A stretch of 63,053 nt of DNA, taken from contig PXBD01000045.1 of assembly GCA_003565625.1 (NCBI GenBank), positions 1-63,053 on the forward strand, written 5' to 3'. The notes under the pieces were generated by a model. The model was not told the DNA's origin. It worked only from the letters and a program-made list of their open reading frames with translations, and ran no database searches. The translations under genes and the position numbers were made by a program. Shown here in pieces: positions 44,604 to 53,061 of this stretch. Within the stretch, counting starts at the first letter, position 1; each line of letters begins with the position of its first letter. Source of the stretch: Gammaproteobacteria bacterium (GTDB lineage Bacteria > Pseudomonadota > Gammaproteobacteria > Xanthomonadales > Wenzhouxiangellaceae).

Positions 44604-46661
44604 GTGCATCCGTTGTCGACTGAACAGAGTAAAAGGCTGGAGGAAATACGAGGGCTGCTAATGCAGTCACGTTATGAATCGGCATCGGAACTTTGCCTCC
44701 AGGCGCTGCGAGAGGCTCCCGGAGCACCGGAGTTCCTGCTGCTGCTTGCGCTGAGCGATGAGGGCAGAGGAGATGTCCGGGGAGCGCGCTCCCGCCTGGA
44801 AAGCGCGTTGGTCGGAAGTCCGAATAAGGTCGAGTGCAGGTATCAACTCGGCCGTTTGCTGCTCATGGACGGCCACGTTGCTGGAGCGCGCGAGCAATTT
44901 CATCAGGTGCTGCATCAGGACTATAATCACGCACCTTCCTACACTGCGCTGGCGCGCCTGGATCATGCTGACGGCCAGTTGACTCTCTCTTTGGAACGGC
45001 TGCGCACCGCTTTACGCGCTGACCCGGAGCATGTCCCCGCATTGACGACTCTGGCTTCTGTCCTTCTCGACCAGGGTGAACTGGAGTCAGCCAGAGAAGA
45101 AGCGTCTCAAGCCATCCACATTGCGCCAGAGGAGCCTTCAGCCCATTTGGCGCTTGGTCGGGTTTTGCTCGCCCAGGGCTATTTGAGCTTTGCTGAGCAG
45201 TGCTTGGCGAATGCTGCCGATCTCGACCCGAACAATCCACGCGTTCATTTGGCAATGGCCATGCTGCTGCAAAAGCTCGGTCGCCACGGCGACGCCCTTA
45301 AGGCACTTGCTGCGGCAGAGCGCACCGGTGCTGCTGGCCCAACGCTGCTGCGCGCTCGTGCCTTGAGCTTCCACCGCATAGGTGAGTTGTCCAGCGCACG
45401 CGCCGCGCATGACCAACTGATCGGATCGGCGGCGACAACCACGGAACAGCTTCTGGAGTACGTGGATATTCTCGTGAGTCTGGGGGATCGGCAGGGGTTG
45501 GTCGGCTTGCCAGAGCGCATTCACACCGACGAGCCCGCCTTTGATGTTTGGGTCAAGTCACGACTGGCGCTGGTTGACGGCGCCCTGCAAGTAGCGGTCG
45601 ATATGCTGCGGTCCACGTTCGATCTCGCCGGCCCGGATCTGGCGTCCCGTGCAGGCCTCCTCCTCGCGGAGACCTTATTGCGGCAAGACAAAACCGAGGA
45701 CGGACTGCAGCAGCTTGAACTGCTCTCCCCAACTGTCGGGCAACGACCGGAACTGGCTCAACCGATCGCCAGGTTGGCCTATGGTGCTGGTGCATTGGAA
45801 TTTGCCGTTTCCATATTGGAACCGGTCGTCGACCATGCAGCACTGGATGAGCACGCCCAGGCGCTCGCTGCGGCCATGCTGTCGGATCTGTATGACAAGT
45901 CTGGTCGGTATGAAAAGGCGGCGGTGCTGTTCAAGCGCAGTGCCTGGCAGGCAACCTATCTCGGTCAGGCGCAATCTTCAGAAGATGCTGGCGATGCCGG
46001 CCAGGGGGCGTTCGCAACTGCGCCCGCTTCTGCAGGCTGTGATGATTCCCGGCGACCGGTTTTTATTGCCGGGTGGCCTTGTTCGGGCCGAGATCTTGTG
46101 TTGGTTGCCCTTTCTCGCAGCGGGCTTCGGCCCCTGCCGCTGGCCGATTGGCCGATGCGGAGACAGCAGCTCGGCCTGTCGTCTGAAAGGGCGGTCCAGG
46201 AAAACTTGAACGATACCGAACTCCATCTCAGAAGACGCCGCTATTTTCGCGGCTTGGCCGGCAACCGTGATGTGTTGGAGTCAGGTGTGGTGCACCCTCG
46301 AGACCTGCCGCTGCTCGCACGGTTGTTTCCCGGCTCGGCCGTTGTTCTGCCGCGGGCAGAAGAGCGATACGCGGCCCTGCAATGGAGATTGTTCGGCTAC
46401 CGGCAGGTACCGACAATGCGAGAATTCTGGCGTCAGGAACAGTTACAGCTTGAGGTGATGCGTCCGCATTTGCCTGTTGCTTTCGTCGATCTACCTTTGG
46501 CAGAACTGTTGAATGATTCAGAAGAAGTTTTATCCAAACTTTTCGAGCGATTGCGCCTTCCCTGGGATTCCGTTATCAACCAGTCGATTCAGGAAATAAT
46601 TGCTCTGCGGGGATATCGTCCACCAATGCATCACAGCAACTATCCAGACGAAGCCCTCTGA
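44604..46661 (+). CDS. TPR protein with sulfotransferase-like C-terminal domain
   Basis: A 685-aa protein. About 12 TPR motifs fill residues 10-460, and the last 200 residues (about 485-665) match a TPR-linked sulfotransferase. The PAPS-binding loop, normally PRSGTT, reads PCSGRD (about 493-498). A second motif resembles the 3'-phosphate site (VVLPRAEERYAALQWRLF), and FWRQEQLQLEVMRPHLPVAFVDLPLAELL corresponds to the family's EHWR...YEDL region. Loss of the loop arginine may mean altered or no activity. The GTG at 44604 keeps the first TPR helix; the ATG at 44661 has a better ribosome site (GAGGG). It ends 10 bases from the convergent oxygenase gene. Confidence 0.75.
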   Translation: MHPLSTEQSKRLEEIRGLLMQSRYESASELCLQALREAPGAPEFLLLLALSDEGRGDVRGARSRLESALVGSPNKVECRYQLGRLLLMDGHVAGAREQFHQVLHQDYNHAPSYTALARLDHADGQLTLSLERLRTALRADPEHVPALTTLASVLLDQGELESAREEASQAIHIAPEEPSAHLALGRVLLAQGYLSFAEQCLANAADLDPNNPRVHLAMAMLLQKLGRHGDALKALAAAERTGAAGPTLLRARALSFHRIGELSSARAAHDQLIGSAATTTEQLLEYVDILVSLGDRQGLVGLPERIHTDEPAFDVWVKSRLALVDGALQVAVDMLRSTFDLAGPDLASRAGLLLAETLLRQDKTEDGLQQLELLSPTVGQRPELAQPIARLAYGAGALEFAVSILEPVVDHAALDEHAQALAAAMLSDLYDKSGRYEKAAVLFKRSAWQATYLGQAQSSEDAGDAGQGAFATAPASAGCDDSRRPVFIAGWPCSGRDLVLVALSRSGLRPLPLADWPMRRQQLGLSSERAVQENLNDTELHLRRRRYFRGLAGNRDVLESGVVHPRDLPLLARLFPGSAVVLPRAEERYAALQWRLFGYRQVPTMREFWRQEQLQLEVMRPHLPVAFVDLPLAELLNDSEEVLSKLFERLRLPWDSVINQSIQEIIALRGYRPPMHHSNYPDEAL

Positions 46662-46671
46662 ACTCTTGGTT

Positions 46672-48540
46672 TCAGTACTGGTTCCAGGGGCGCATATCAA
46701 ACGCAATAGTCATGCGAGGTTCCTGATCAGTGAACGGAACCGTACCGTGCCAAAGATAGGACGGGAACAGCGCCAGATATCCCGCTTTCGGTTGAATCAC
46801 GCGGCGCGGCTCCAGCCCCAGTCCCAACTCGTCTGGCGGTTGCCCGAACTGAATGGCTCCGGCCGAGGTCGTCCCCGAATCCGCCGTATCTGTGGCGAGC
46901 ACAGAGGGCGGTAGCGCCACGTAGTAGGCGGAGCTGATCCAGCCTTCCGGATGGATGTGATTGACATGCCTGCCCGATGACCATAGCTTGACCGACCATG
47001 AGCCGGTGTAACGGATGGTTGGCGTCAGCCGCCGATAAAAAGGATGGTTTTGCTGCGGCGCAAGCTGGGCCAGCCAGTCTTCGATCGTTGCGGTGAGTGA
47101 TTGCTGCAAACCACGTAAAACCGGGTCAGCGCGGCCGAACAGTCGGCCTGGCGTCTGCGACCCTCCGCGGAGGCTTTGCTGTACTGGTTCACGCCGTGCC
47201 TGATGCATTGGTTCCAGAGTTGCCTTCAGGGTATCGAGAAAATCCTCCGGTGTTTTGTAGCCATCTGGTGGCGGAACCTCATGAAAACTGATCAGCTGGT
47301 TGTAGTCGCATAGCCAGTGTTCACGTTCATCGCCCAGCAAGCGCCAGGCCGTTCCCAAGTAGGCCCAGGCCTCCTGGTTGTCCGGCGCAATGGCCACTGC
47401 ATGCGCACTGAGGTCACGGGCGCGGGCCCATTCGCCAGCCTTGAGTAGATGTCGCGCATAAGAGCAAAGGAAGCCTGGGTCATTGGAAAGGTCGGGATAA
47501 GCTTTTGCATACAGGGAGCCCGCTTCAACGGACTGGCCCAGTTGTTCATGGGCGTTGGCGGCCATTGTTTTGAGGCTGGGATGATCGGCTTCCGCGCGCA
47601 GTGCGTCAAAGCGTTGCAACGCCTCATCGGGTCGACGTGTCTCCAGCAGGAACTGCGCGTAAGCCAGTTGTAGCTCCCGATTGCCCTGCTTTGCTGCTGC
47701 CCTGAATCGATCCAGGGGGTCCTCGCCAGGGGCAAGTTCAACTCCATACTCCCACAACAAATGAGCGAGTGTTCGTTGACCTTCGATAAATTGCGGGTGC
47801 TGTTGAACGACGCGTCGGGCCTCCACAAGTGCCTCTTCGGCTTGACCCAGATCGAGCAGGGCGCCGACACGGGCATCCGCCAGATCGGGGCCTTGATACC
47901 CGCATTTCAGGGCCTCGTGATAACACTCCAAGGACTGATCTGCCAAGCCCATCAGCCGATAAACGGCGCCCAGGTGCGTCCAGGCAACTCCGTTCCGGGG
48001 CGCCAGGGTCAGCACCTGACGCCACGCCATTGCGGCGCCTTCATAGTCCTCCGCGCCGCGCCGCGCCCGGCCCAAGGCCTGCAGAGCGGAAAGTGAGCGG
48101 GGCTGCAGTCGTACTGCGCGTTCCAGTGATTCAGTGGCTTCCTCGTACCGCCCCTGGGAAAGCAGGCACCTGCCGAGTTCCTGCCAGGCCCGTGGGAATT
48201 CAGGCGAACGAGATAACACTTTCCGTAAATTTTGAATCGCGGCGTCGGTTTTACCCCCCTTGGAATACAGAGCGGCCAGGTTGGTCAGCAGTAATGGATT
48301 GCCCGGTGCGAACTCCAAAGCTTTTAGAAAAGCGCTCTCCGCTGCCCCGAATTGCCCGTCTTCGGCGAGACAGATTCCCAGAAATTGCAGTGCGTCAGGA
48401 GATTTTGAGGCGCCGCGAACCACGTCTTTGGCGATGGCGAGTGCCTCGCTAAGTTGCCTCGCCGAAAGCTTTTGCTGGCCGCGCTGGAGCGCCTGAAATT
48501 GTTGTTGGGTCAAAGACTGCACGGAGTTCACTCCTACCAT
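46672..48540 (-). CDS. TPR protein with putative 2OG-Fe(II) oxygenase domain
   Basis: A 622-aa protein. TPR motifs fill about residues 20-430, and the last 170 residues match the putative 2OG-Fe(II) oxygenase family (PF13759). Iron ligands are in HVNHIHPEGWISSAYYVALP (about 525-544), with the C-terminal histidine in LFPSYLWHGTVPF and the 2-oxoglutarate arginine in EPRMTIAFD. All key residues look intact. Possible starts are the ATG at 48540 and a GTG at 48522 preceded by AGGAG, besides an upstream GTG at 48594. Such enzymes hydroxylate or otherwise oxidise proteins or peptides; the target is unknown. Confidence 0.8.
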   Translation of the reverse strand: MVGVNSVQSLTQQQFQALQRGQQKLSARQLSEALAIAKDVVRGASKSPDALQFLGICLAEDGQFGAAESAFLKALEFAPGNPLLLTNLAALYSKGGKTDAAIQNLRKVLSRSPEFPRAWQELGRCLLSQGRYEEATESLERAVRLQPRSLSALQALGRARRGAEDYEGAAMAWRQVLTLAPRNGVAWTHLGAVYRLMGLADQSLECYHEALKCGYQGPDLADARVGALLDLGQAEEALVEARRVVQQHPQFIEGQRTLAHLLWEYGVELAPGEDPLDRFRAAAKQGNRELQLAYAQFLLETRRPDEALQRFDALRAEADHPSLKTMAANAHEQLGQSVEAGSLYAKAYPDLSNDPGFLCSYARHLLKAGEWARARDLSAHAVAIAPDNQEAWAYLGTAWRLLGDEREHWLCDYNQLISFHEVPPPDGYKTPEDFLDTLKATLEPMHQARREPVQQSLRGGSQTPGRLFGRADPVLRGLQQSLTATIEDWLAQLAPQQNHPFYRRLTPTIRYTGSWSVKLWSSGRHVNHIHPEGWISSAYYVALPPSVLATDTADSGTTSAGAIQFGQPPDELGLGLEPRRVIQPKAGYLALFPSYLWHGTVPFTDQEPRMTIAFDMRPWNQY

Positions 48541-48762
48541 CGACTTTGGTGTTTTCGGCTGGCTCCCGAATTTGCGGTACGGTACCAGTTTCACTCAGCG
48601 GCTGCGGCGCCTGTGAAGAACCGGTGAAGAGCCTCTCTCGAAGACCAGCCCCGGATAGACGTCAGCCGCAGATATTTTGTTTCGGGAAAATCAATACTTG
48701 CGTTACATGGCCGGGGTTAGATTCCTGTCCGAGCAATTCGAAAAGCTCCGCCCAACTCGCTC

Positions 48763-48792
48763 TTGCGCCCGGGAAGCGGGCGTCCGTACAAT
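48763..48792 (+). promoter_or_regulatory. Possible second promoter of the TonB operon
   Basis: TTGCGC (48763-48768) and TACAAT (48787-48792) are separated by 18 bases. It lies 38 bases upstream of a stronger candidate. Confidence 0.35.
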
Positions 48793-48802
48793 ACGCCGCT
48801 TG

Positions 48803-48830
48803 TTGCATCGAAATGACATTCGGGTATGAT
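48803..48830 (+). promoter_or_regulatory. Promoter of the DUF3450-TtpC-TonB operon
   Basis: TTGCAT (48803-48808) and TATGAT (48825-48830) are 16 bases apart. The start codon at 48878 lies about 48 bases downstream. The rest of the 337-base gap between the oxygenase and DUF3450 genes shows no gene, apart from an overlapping ATGATTTCATGA mini-frame at the start codon. Confidence 0.55.
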
Positions 48831-48877
48831 TCGATGCTCGGAAACGTCCCAACCCATTCCAAAGCGGGCATGATTTC

Positions 48878-49645
48878 ATGAATTTCAAAACTCTCAGCGC
48901 AGGCTTTCTCCTGATTCTGGCGACCAGTGTTCACGGTCAGGACGTAGACCCCATTCTCGACAACAGTCGGGACGCGGTGGTTGCTACTGAACGCTCGCAG
49001 GAACGGATCGACCAGCTTGATGAGCGCACCCAGAACATCCTCAGCGACTACCGTGCCGCGCTGAAGCAGCTCGAGCAGCTCAATCGCTACAATGCTTCCC
49101 AGCAGCGCCAAGTGGATGCCCAGCGCCGCGAGAGCGAGTCGCTGACCAACGACATCAACAACATCGCCAGCCTGCAGCGGGCCATCCAGCCACTCATGGA
49201 AGACATGGTCGAAGGTCTCGACCAGCTGGTTGAGGCTGACGTGCCGTTCCTGCTGGAAGAGCGCAGGGCGCGAGTGCAGCGTCTGCGCAATCTCATGGAT
49301 GACCCGTCGCGCTCGCCGGCCCAGCGCTACCGCCTGGTGGTCGAGGCCTACCAGATCGAAAACGAGTACGGCCGCACCATTGAGGCCTATCGCGGTGATA
49401 TCGAGGTTGGTGGCCGCCGGTTCGAGAACGTGGAATTCCTCCGCATCGGCCGCGCCGCGCTGACCTTCCGCACCGATGACGACCAGACCCTGATGCGCTT
49501 CGATGCCGACAGCGGCCAGTGGGTCGATCTGGACCTGGGCTTTCTGCCGGATATCAAAATGGGTTCCCGGATCGCGCGCGAGCAGATTCCGCCCGACCTG
49601 ATGTTCATTCCGGTGCGCGCACCGCAGACCGGATCGGGGGGATAA
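48878..49645 (+). CDS. DUF3450 periplasmic protein of the TonB operon
   Basis: A 255-aa exported protein with a short signal peptide (about 20 residues). An extended coiled coil (about 35-150, rich in Q, R, E and L) leads to a beta-rich C-terminus, RRFENVEFLRIGRAALTFRTDDDQTLMRFD. This is the DUF3450 pattern, whose members are regularly encoded first in TtpC-type TonB operons. It is thought to act with TtpC in the periplasm, but the mechanism is unknown. It lies 7 bases upstream of the TtpC-like gene. Confidence 0.87.
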   Translation: MNFKTLSAGFLLILATSVHGQDVDPILDNSRDAVVATERSQERIDQLDERTQNILSDYRAALKQLEQLNRYNASQQRQVDAQRRESESLTNDINNIASLQRAIQPLMEDMVEGLDQLVEADVPFLLEERRARVQRLRNLMDDPSRSPAQRYRLVVEAYQIENEYGRTIEAYRGDIEVGGRRFENVEFLRIGRAALTFRTDDDQTLMRFDADSGQWVDLDLGFLPDIKMGSRIAREQIPPDLMFIPVRAPQTGSGG

Positions 49646-49652
49646 GGCCGTC

Positions 49653-51068
49653 ATGACTCCAATTTCCTCAAGCAACCACCAGCACACCACCGGCAGGATG
49701 CCTCTCATGCCCAAGCTGTTTTCCGGAATGACTCACGCCCTCGCCGTTGCGGCGCTTGCCGTGGCCGCGCTTGCCGTACCGGCCGTGGCCGATGCCCAGC
49801 CGCAGACCATTGATGAAGTCTTGCGGGCCATGCAGTCCGAGCGCCGGACCGTGTCCGAAACCAACCAGGAGCGCGAAGCACGCTTTCTGCGCGAAAGGGA
49901 ACGCCAGGAGGCGGCCCTGCGTGAAATTCGCAGCGAGGTGCAGGCTGCCGAAAACGAGGCCAGCCGCTTGGAAAACCTGCGCAACGAACTCGATCGCGAG
50001 CTCGAGGAGCTGCGGGCTCAGCTGGCCGAGCGTCAGGGTGAGTTCGGTGAGCTGTTTGGCGTGGCCCGAGCCGCTGCCGCGGATCTCAACGAGCAGCTCC
50101 AGGATTCCCTGGTCTCAACCCAGTACCAGGATCGCGGCGAAGGCCTGACGCGGATGGCGCAGGCGGCTTCCCTGCCGACCATTGAGGAGTTGGAAAACCT
50201 GTGGTTTACGATGCTGCAGGAAGCAGGTGCCCAGGCCGAAGTGGCTCGCTACGAGGCGCAGGTGATTCGGGCCGACAATCAGTCGGCCACCGAAAGCGTG
50301 GTTCGCATCGGTCCGTTTACCGCCTTCACCGAGAGGGGTTTCCTGGTGTCCCGGGATGGCACTTTGCGTTACCTGGCGCGTCAGCCTGGACGCTCCCAGG
50401 TCTCTGCCGCTGAGCGCGTGTACAACCACACCGGCAGCGGAGTCGTTCGTGGCGTGATCGACCCTTCCCTGGGTACCTTGCTCGGTTTGGTGGTCGAAGT
50501 ACCGAACTTGCGCGAGCGGATTGACCAGGGTGGTGGTATTGGCTACGCCATTATCGTGGTCGCCGTGTTCGGTGTGCTGCTGGCCATCTTCCGCTGGGTC
50601 GTCCTCGCCTTTACCGCGATGAAGGTGAAGTCGCAGATGCGTTCTGCTACTGCCTCGAAGAACAATCCGCTCGGCCGGGTGATGCTGGCCTACGAAGAGC
50701 ACAAGAGCGCGGATCTGGAAACCCTGCAGCTGCGCCTGGATGATGCGGTCCTCAAGGAGTTGCCCAAGCTCGAAGCCGGACTGAACGTGGTCAAGGTTCT
50801 GGCAGCGGTCGCGCCGCTGATGGGCCTGCTTGGTACGGTGATCGGCATGATCGTGACGTTCCAGGCCATCACCCTGTTCGGTACCGGTGATCCGAAGCTG
50901 ATGGCCGGCGGTATTTCCCAGGCGCTGGTGACGACCGTCATGGGGCTAATCGCCGCGATTCCGCTGCTGCTCCTGCACGCATTTGCTGCCAGTACGGCAC
51001 GGCGCGTGGGCCAGGTGCTGGAAGAGCAGTCGGTGAGCCTGGTCGCAGATATCGCCGAGAAGGGCTGA
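49653..51068 (+). CDS. TtpC-like MotA/TolQ/ExbB proton channel protein
   Basis: A 471-aa protein. The N-terminal signal region (VAALAVAALAVPAVADA) is followed by a periplasmic coiled coil (about 50-150), then by an ExbB-type membrane domain (about 290-470) with KVLAAVAPLMGLLGTVIGMIVTFQAI and ISQALVTTVMGLIAAIPLLLLHAF. Vibrio TtpC, which supports TonB2, has this long periplasmic extension. It forms the channel with ExbB and ExbD, using proton flow to energise TonB. The ATG at 49653 has AAGG 5 bases upstream; ATGs at 49698 and 49707 are alternatives nearer the signal peptide. Confidence 0.88.
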   Translation: MTPISSSNHQHTTGRMPLMPKLFSGMTHALAVAALAVAALAVPAVADAQPQTIDEVLRAMQSERRTVSETNQEREARFLRERERQEAALREIRSEVQAAENEASRLENLRNELDRELEELRAQLAERQGEFGELFGVARAAAADLNEQLQDSLVSTQYQDRGEGLTRMAQAASLPTIEELENLWFTMLQEAGAQAEVARYEAQVIRADNQSATESVVRIGPFTAFTERGFLVSRDGTLRYLARQPGRSQVSAAERVYNHTGSGVVRGVIDPSLGTLLGLVVEVPNLRERIDQGGGIGYAIIVVAVFGVLLAIFRWVVLAFTAMKVKSQMRSATASKNNPLGRVMLAYEEHKSADLETLQLRLDDAVLKELPKLEAGLNVVKVLAAVAPLMGLLGTVIGMIVTFQAITLFGTGDPKLMAGGISQALVTTVMGLIAAIPLLLLHAFAASTARRVGQVLEEQSVSLVADIAEKG

Positions 51069-51072
51069 TCCG

Positions 51073-52035
51073 GTGCTGGATTTCCTCCTGCCGGCCAACG
51101 TCATCGAAGTCATTGGGGGCTACCTCAATGCGGGTGGCCCTGTGGTGGTCGCCCTGCTGGTCAGCACCTTCTTGATGTGGCTGCTGATCAGCGAGCGCTT
51201 CCTGTATTTCCTGATCTATGCCCGGCGCATGCTCAAGACGCAGTCCGGACGCTGGGACGAACGCGAGGACCACGGCAGCTGGCAGGCGCATGCTTTTCGG
51301 GAACGCCTGATCTCGGAAGTCCGGGTGGAAAACGAGCGTTTTCTTGGCCCGATCAAGGCGTTGATCGTGATCACTCCGCTGCTGGGCCTGCTCGGCACGG
51401 TAACCGGCATGATCGAGGTCTTCCAGGTGATCGTCGACACCGGTTCGTCCAACGCTCGTCTGATGGCCTCGGGGATTTCCCGGGCGACCATTCCGACCAT
51501 GACCGGGCTGGCGGTTTCCCTGACCGGGGTGTTTTCCATCAACTACCTCGAGCGCAAGAACACCCGGGTGGTGGCTTATTTATCGGAAAACCTGGACGTC
51601 GACGCGGGCCTGGGCTACGGCGCAAAACGTCGGTTGACCAGTTCCGACGAGGAAGCCGCCGATGTCAATATCACCCCGCTGCTCGACATCGTTTTCATCC
51701 TGCTGATTTTCTTCATTGTCACCGCAACCTTCCTTGATGAGGTTGGCATTGGTATTACCTCGCCGACCCCGGATCCTCCCGAGGATTTGCGCCGACCCCC
51801 ACCGACCATGATCCTGACCGTCCGCAGCGATGGCTTTGTCATGATCGATGATGTCCGCATGGTCGACCCGAGGTCGGTGACCCCGGCAGTCGAAGCCTTC
51901 CGTGCCGAGCGTCCTGAAGGTGTGGTGCTTCTCAATGCAGCCCCGGACGCGCCGATTGAGGCCACCGTGCTGGTTCTCGACCAGACCCGCATCGCGGGCG
52001 TGGACCCGGCTCTCGCCATCCAGCGCGGCCAATAA
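51073..52035 (+). CDS. ExbB-ExbD fusion protein
   Basis: A 320-aa protein combining two normally separate subunits in one frame. Residues 1-185 are ExbB/TolQ-like: three membrane segments, and the channel motifs ALIVITPLLGLLGTVTGMIEVF and ISRATIPTMTGLAVSLTGVF. Residues about 190-320 are ExbD-like: one helix, DVNITPLLDIVFILLIFF, with the proton-relay aspartate D205, then a periplasmic domain. Only a TTG (51634) with no ribosome site interrupts the join, so separate translation of the ExbD part is unlikely. GTG start at 51073, 4 bases after the TtpC-like stop. A free ExbD gene follows 19 bases later. Confidence 0.92.
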   Translation: MLDFLLPANVIEVIGGYLNAGGPVVVALLVSTFLMWLLISERFLYFLIYARRMLKTQSGRWDEREDHGSWQAHAFRERLISEVRVENERFLGPIKALIVITPLLGLLGTVTGMIEVFQVIVDTGSSNARLMASGISRATIPTMTGLAVSLTGVFSINYLERKNTRVVAYLSENLDVDAGLGYGAKRRLTSSDEEAADVNITPLLDIVFILLIFFIVTATFLDEVGIGITSPTPDPPEDLRRPPPTMILTVRSDGFVMIDDVRMVDPRSVTPAVEAFRAERPEGVVLLNAAPDAPIEATVLVLDQTRIAGVDPALAIQRGQ

Positions 52036-52054
52036 CCCCCCGGAGTCGCAAGCT

Positions 52055-52459
52055 ATGCTCAGACGCAGAAAACAGGATGCAGAAGACAGTGACGTGAACG
52101 TCACGCCGCTGCTGGATATTGTTTTCATCATGCTGATTTTTTTCATCGTGACGGCGACCTTCATCAAGGAACCGGGCGTGACCGTCCAGCGTCCTCCGGC
52201 CAATACCGCCGAAGACCAGCGCCTAGTCTCGATTCTGGTGGCGATTGATTCCGCCAACCGGATCTGGATCAACCGCCAGGAAACCCCTCTGGAAGGTGTG
52301 CGAATTGCCATCGAGCGGTTGCGCAGAGAGAATCCGCGCGGCAGCGCCGTGATCCAGGCGGACGGTTCAGCCGATAGCGAGTACCTGGTCGAGGTTCTGC
52401 AACAGATCCGGGATGCCGGGGTCCAAGACACCGTAGCCGTTTCAACCCTCAGATCATGA
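52055..52459 (+). CDS. exbD: Biopolymer transport protein ExbD
   Basis: A 134-aa single-span protein. The N-terminal helix is DVNVTPLLDIVFIMLIFF, the aspartate in PLLD being the conserved proton site. The periplasmic domain ends VEVLQQIRDAGVQDTVAVSTLRS. It closely resembles the ExbD half of the preceding fusion, so the operon has two ExbD copies. The ATG at 52055 is used because it starts just before the conserved helix. The last bases overlap the tonB ATG (ATGA). Confidence 0.93.
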   Translation: MLRRRKQDAEDSDVNVTPLLDIVFIMLIFFIVTATFIKEPGVTVQRPPANTAEDQRLVSILVAIDSANRIWINRQETPLEGVRIAIERLRRENPRGSAVIQADGSADSEYLVEVLQQIRDAGVQDTVAVSTLRS

Positions 52460-53058
52460 GTAGCATTATTCGCCTGGTTTCCGGACTGCCCGCAGCACTG
52501 ATTGTGACCTCAGTGCTGTTCCTGTTGCTCGCCACGGTCATCCAGCAGCAGCAGGATGTTCAGCTGAGCGAAGACCGCTCGGTCGAAATCAACGTGTTGC
52601 GCCAGCTGGAGGATCGCAGCCAGCAGCGTGCGGAGGATTTCCAACGCCCCGTGCTGGATCAGCCACCACCGCCGCCGCCGACGGTTTCTGATCCGTCGTT
52701 CCGGCCGACCATGGCGGTACAGATGGGTGCGCTACCGGACTTTAGCGGCGCGGATCTTGATATCGGTACCGGGTTCAACCCGGATCGTGACGCCCAGCCG
52801 CTGGTGCGCATCCCGCCGCAGTATCCAACCCAGTGCCTGCGTTCGGCGCGTGAACTTGAATCCGTCGTGGTGGAATTTGACGTCACGCCGGAAGGCTCGG
52901 TAGTAAACCCCCGGGTTCTCGATTCGACCAATGCCTGCTTCAACCGCTCGGCCATGCGGGCCGTGCAGCGTTGGCGTTACCAGCCTCGCGTAATCGACGG
53001 CGTTGCCCAGCCACGCTTCGGGGTTCGAACGGCGATTGACTTTGGCACGGAGGAGTAA
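52456..53058 (+). CDS. tonB: Energy transducer TonB
   Basis: A 200-aa protein. The N-terminal membrane helix is GLPAALIVTSVLFLLLATVI (about 10-29). A short proline run (PPPPPP, about 71-76) takes the place of the long proline-rich arm of E. coli TonB. The C-terminal TonB domain is complete (RIPPQYPTQCLRSARELESVVVEFDVTPEGSV, then FNRSAMRAVQRWRYQPRV). It should bind the TonB boxes of outer-membrane receptors such as the two in the window. Its short spacer resembles TonB2-type proteins, which pair with TtpC. Confidence 0.93.
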   Translation: MSSIIRLVSGLPAALIVTSVLFLLLATVIQQQQDVQLSEDRSVEINVLRQLEDRSQQRAEDFQRPVLDQPPPPPPTVSDPSFRPTMAVQMGALPDFSGADLDIGTGFNPDRDAQPLVRIPPQYPTQCLRSARELESVVVEFDVTPEGSVVNPRVLDSTNACFNRSAMRAVQRWRYQPRVIDGVAQPRFGVRTAIDFGTEE

Positions 53059-53061
53059 GTG

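Noticed and set aside
44661..44663. ATG 44661 as the start of the TPR-sulfotransferase-like gene
   Set aside because: It has a better ribosome site but would remove the first helix of a TPR motif; the GTG at 44604 keeps it, so it was preferred though not excluded.
51634..51636. TTG codon between the ExbB and ExbD halves as a separate start
   Set aside because: There is no ribosome site before it and the conserved ExbD helix follows without a break; a fused product is the simpler reading.
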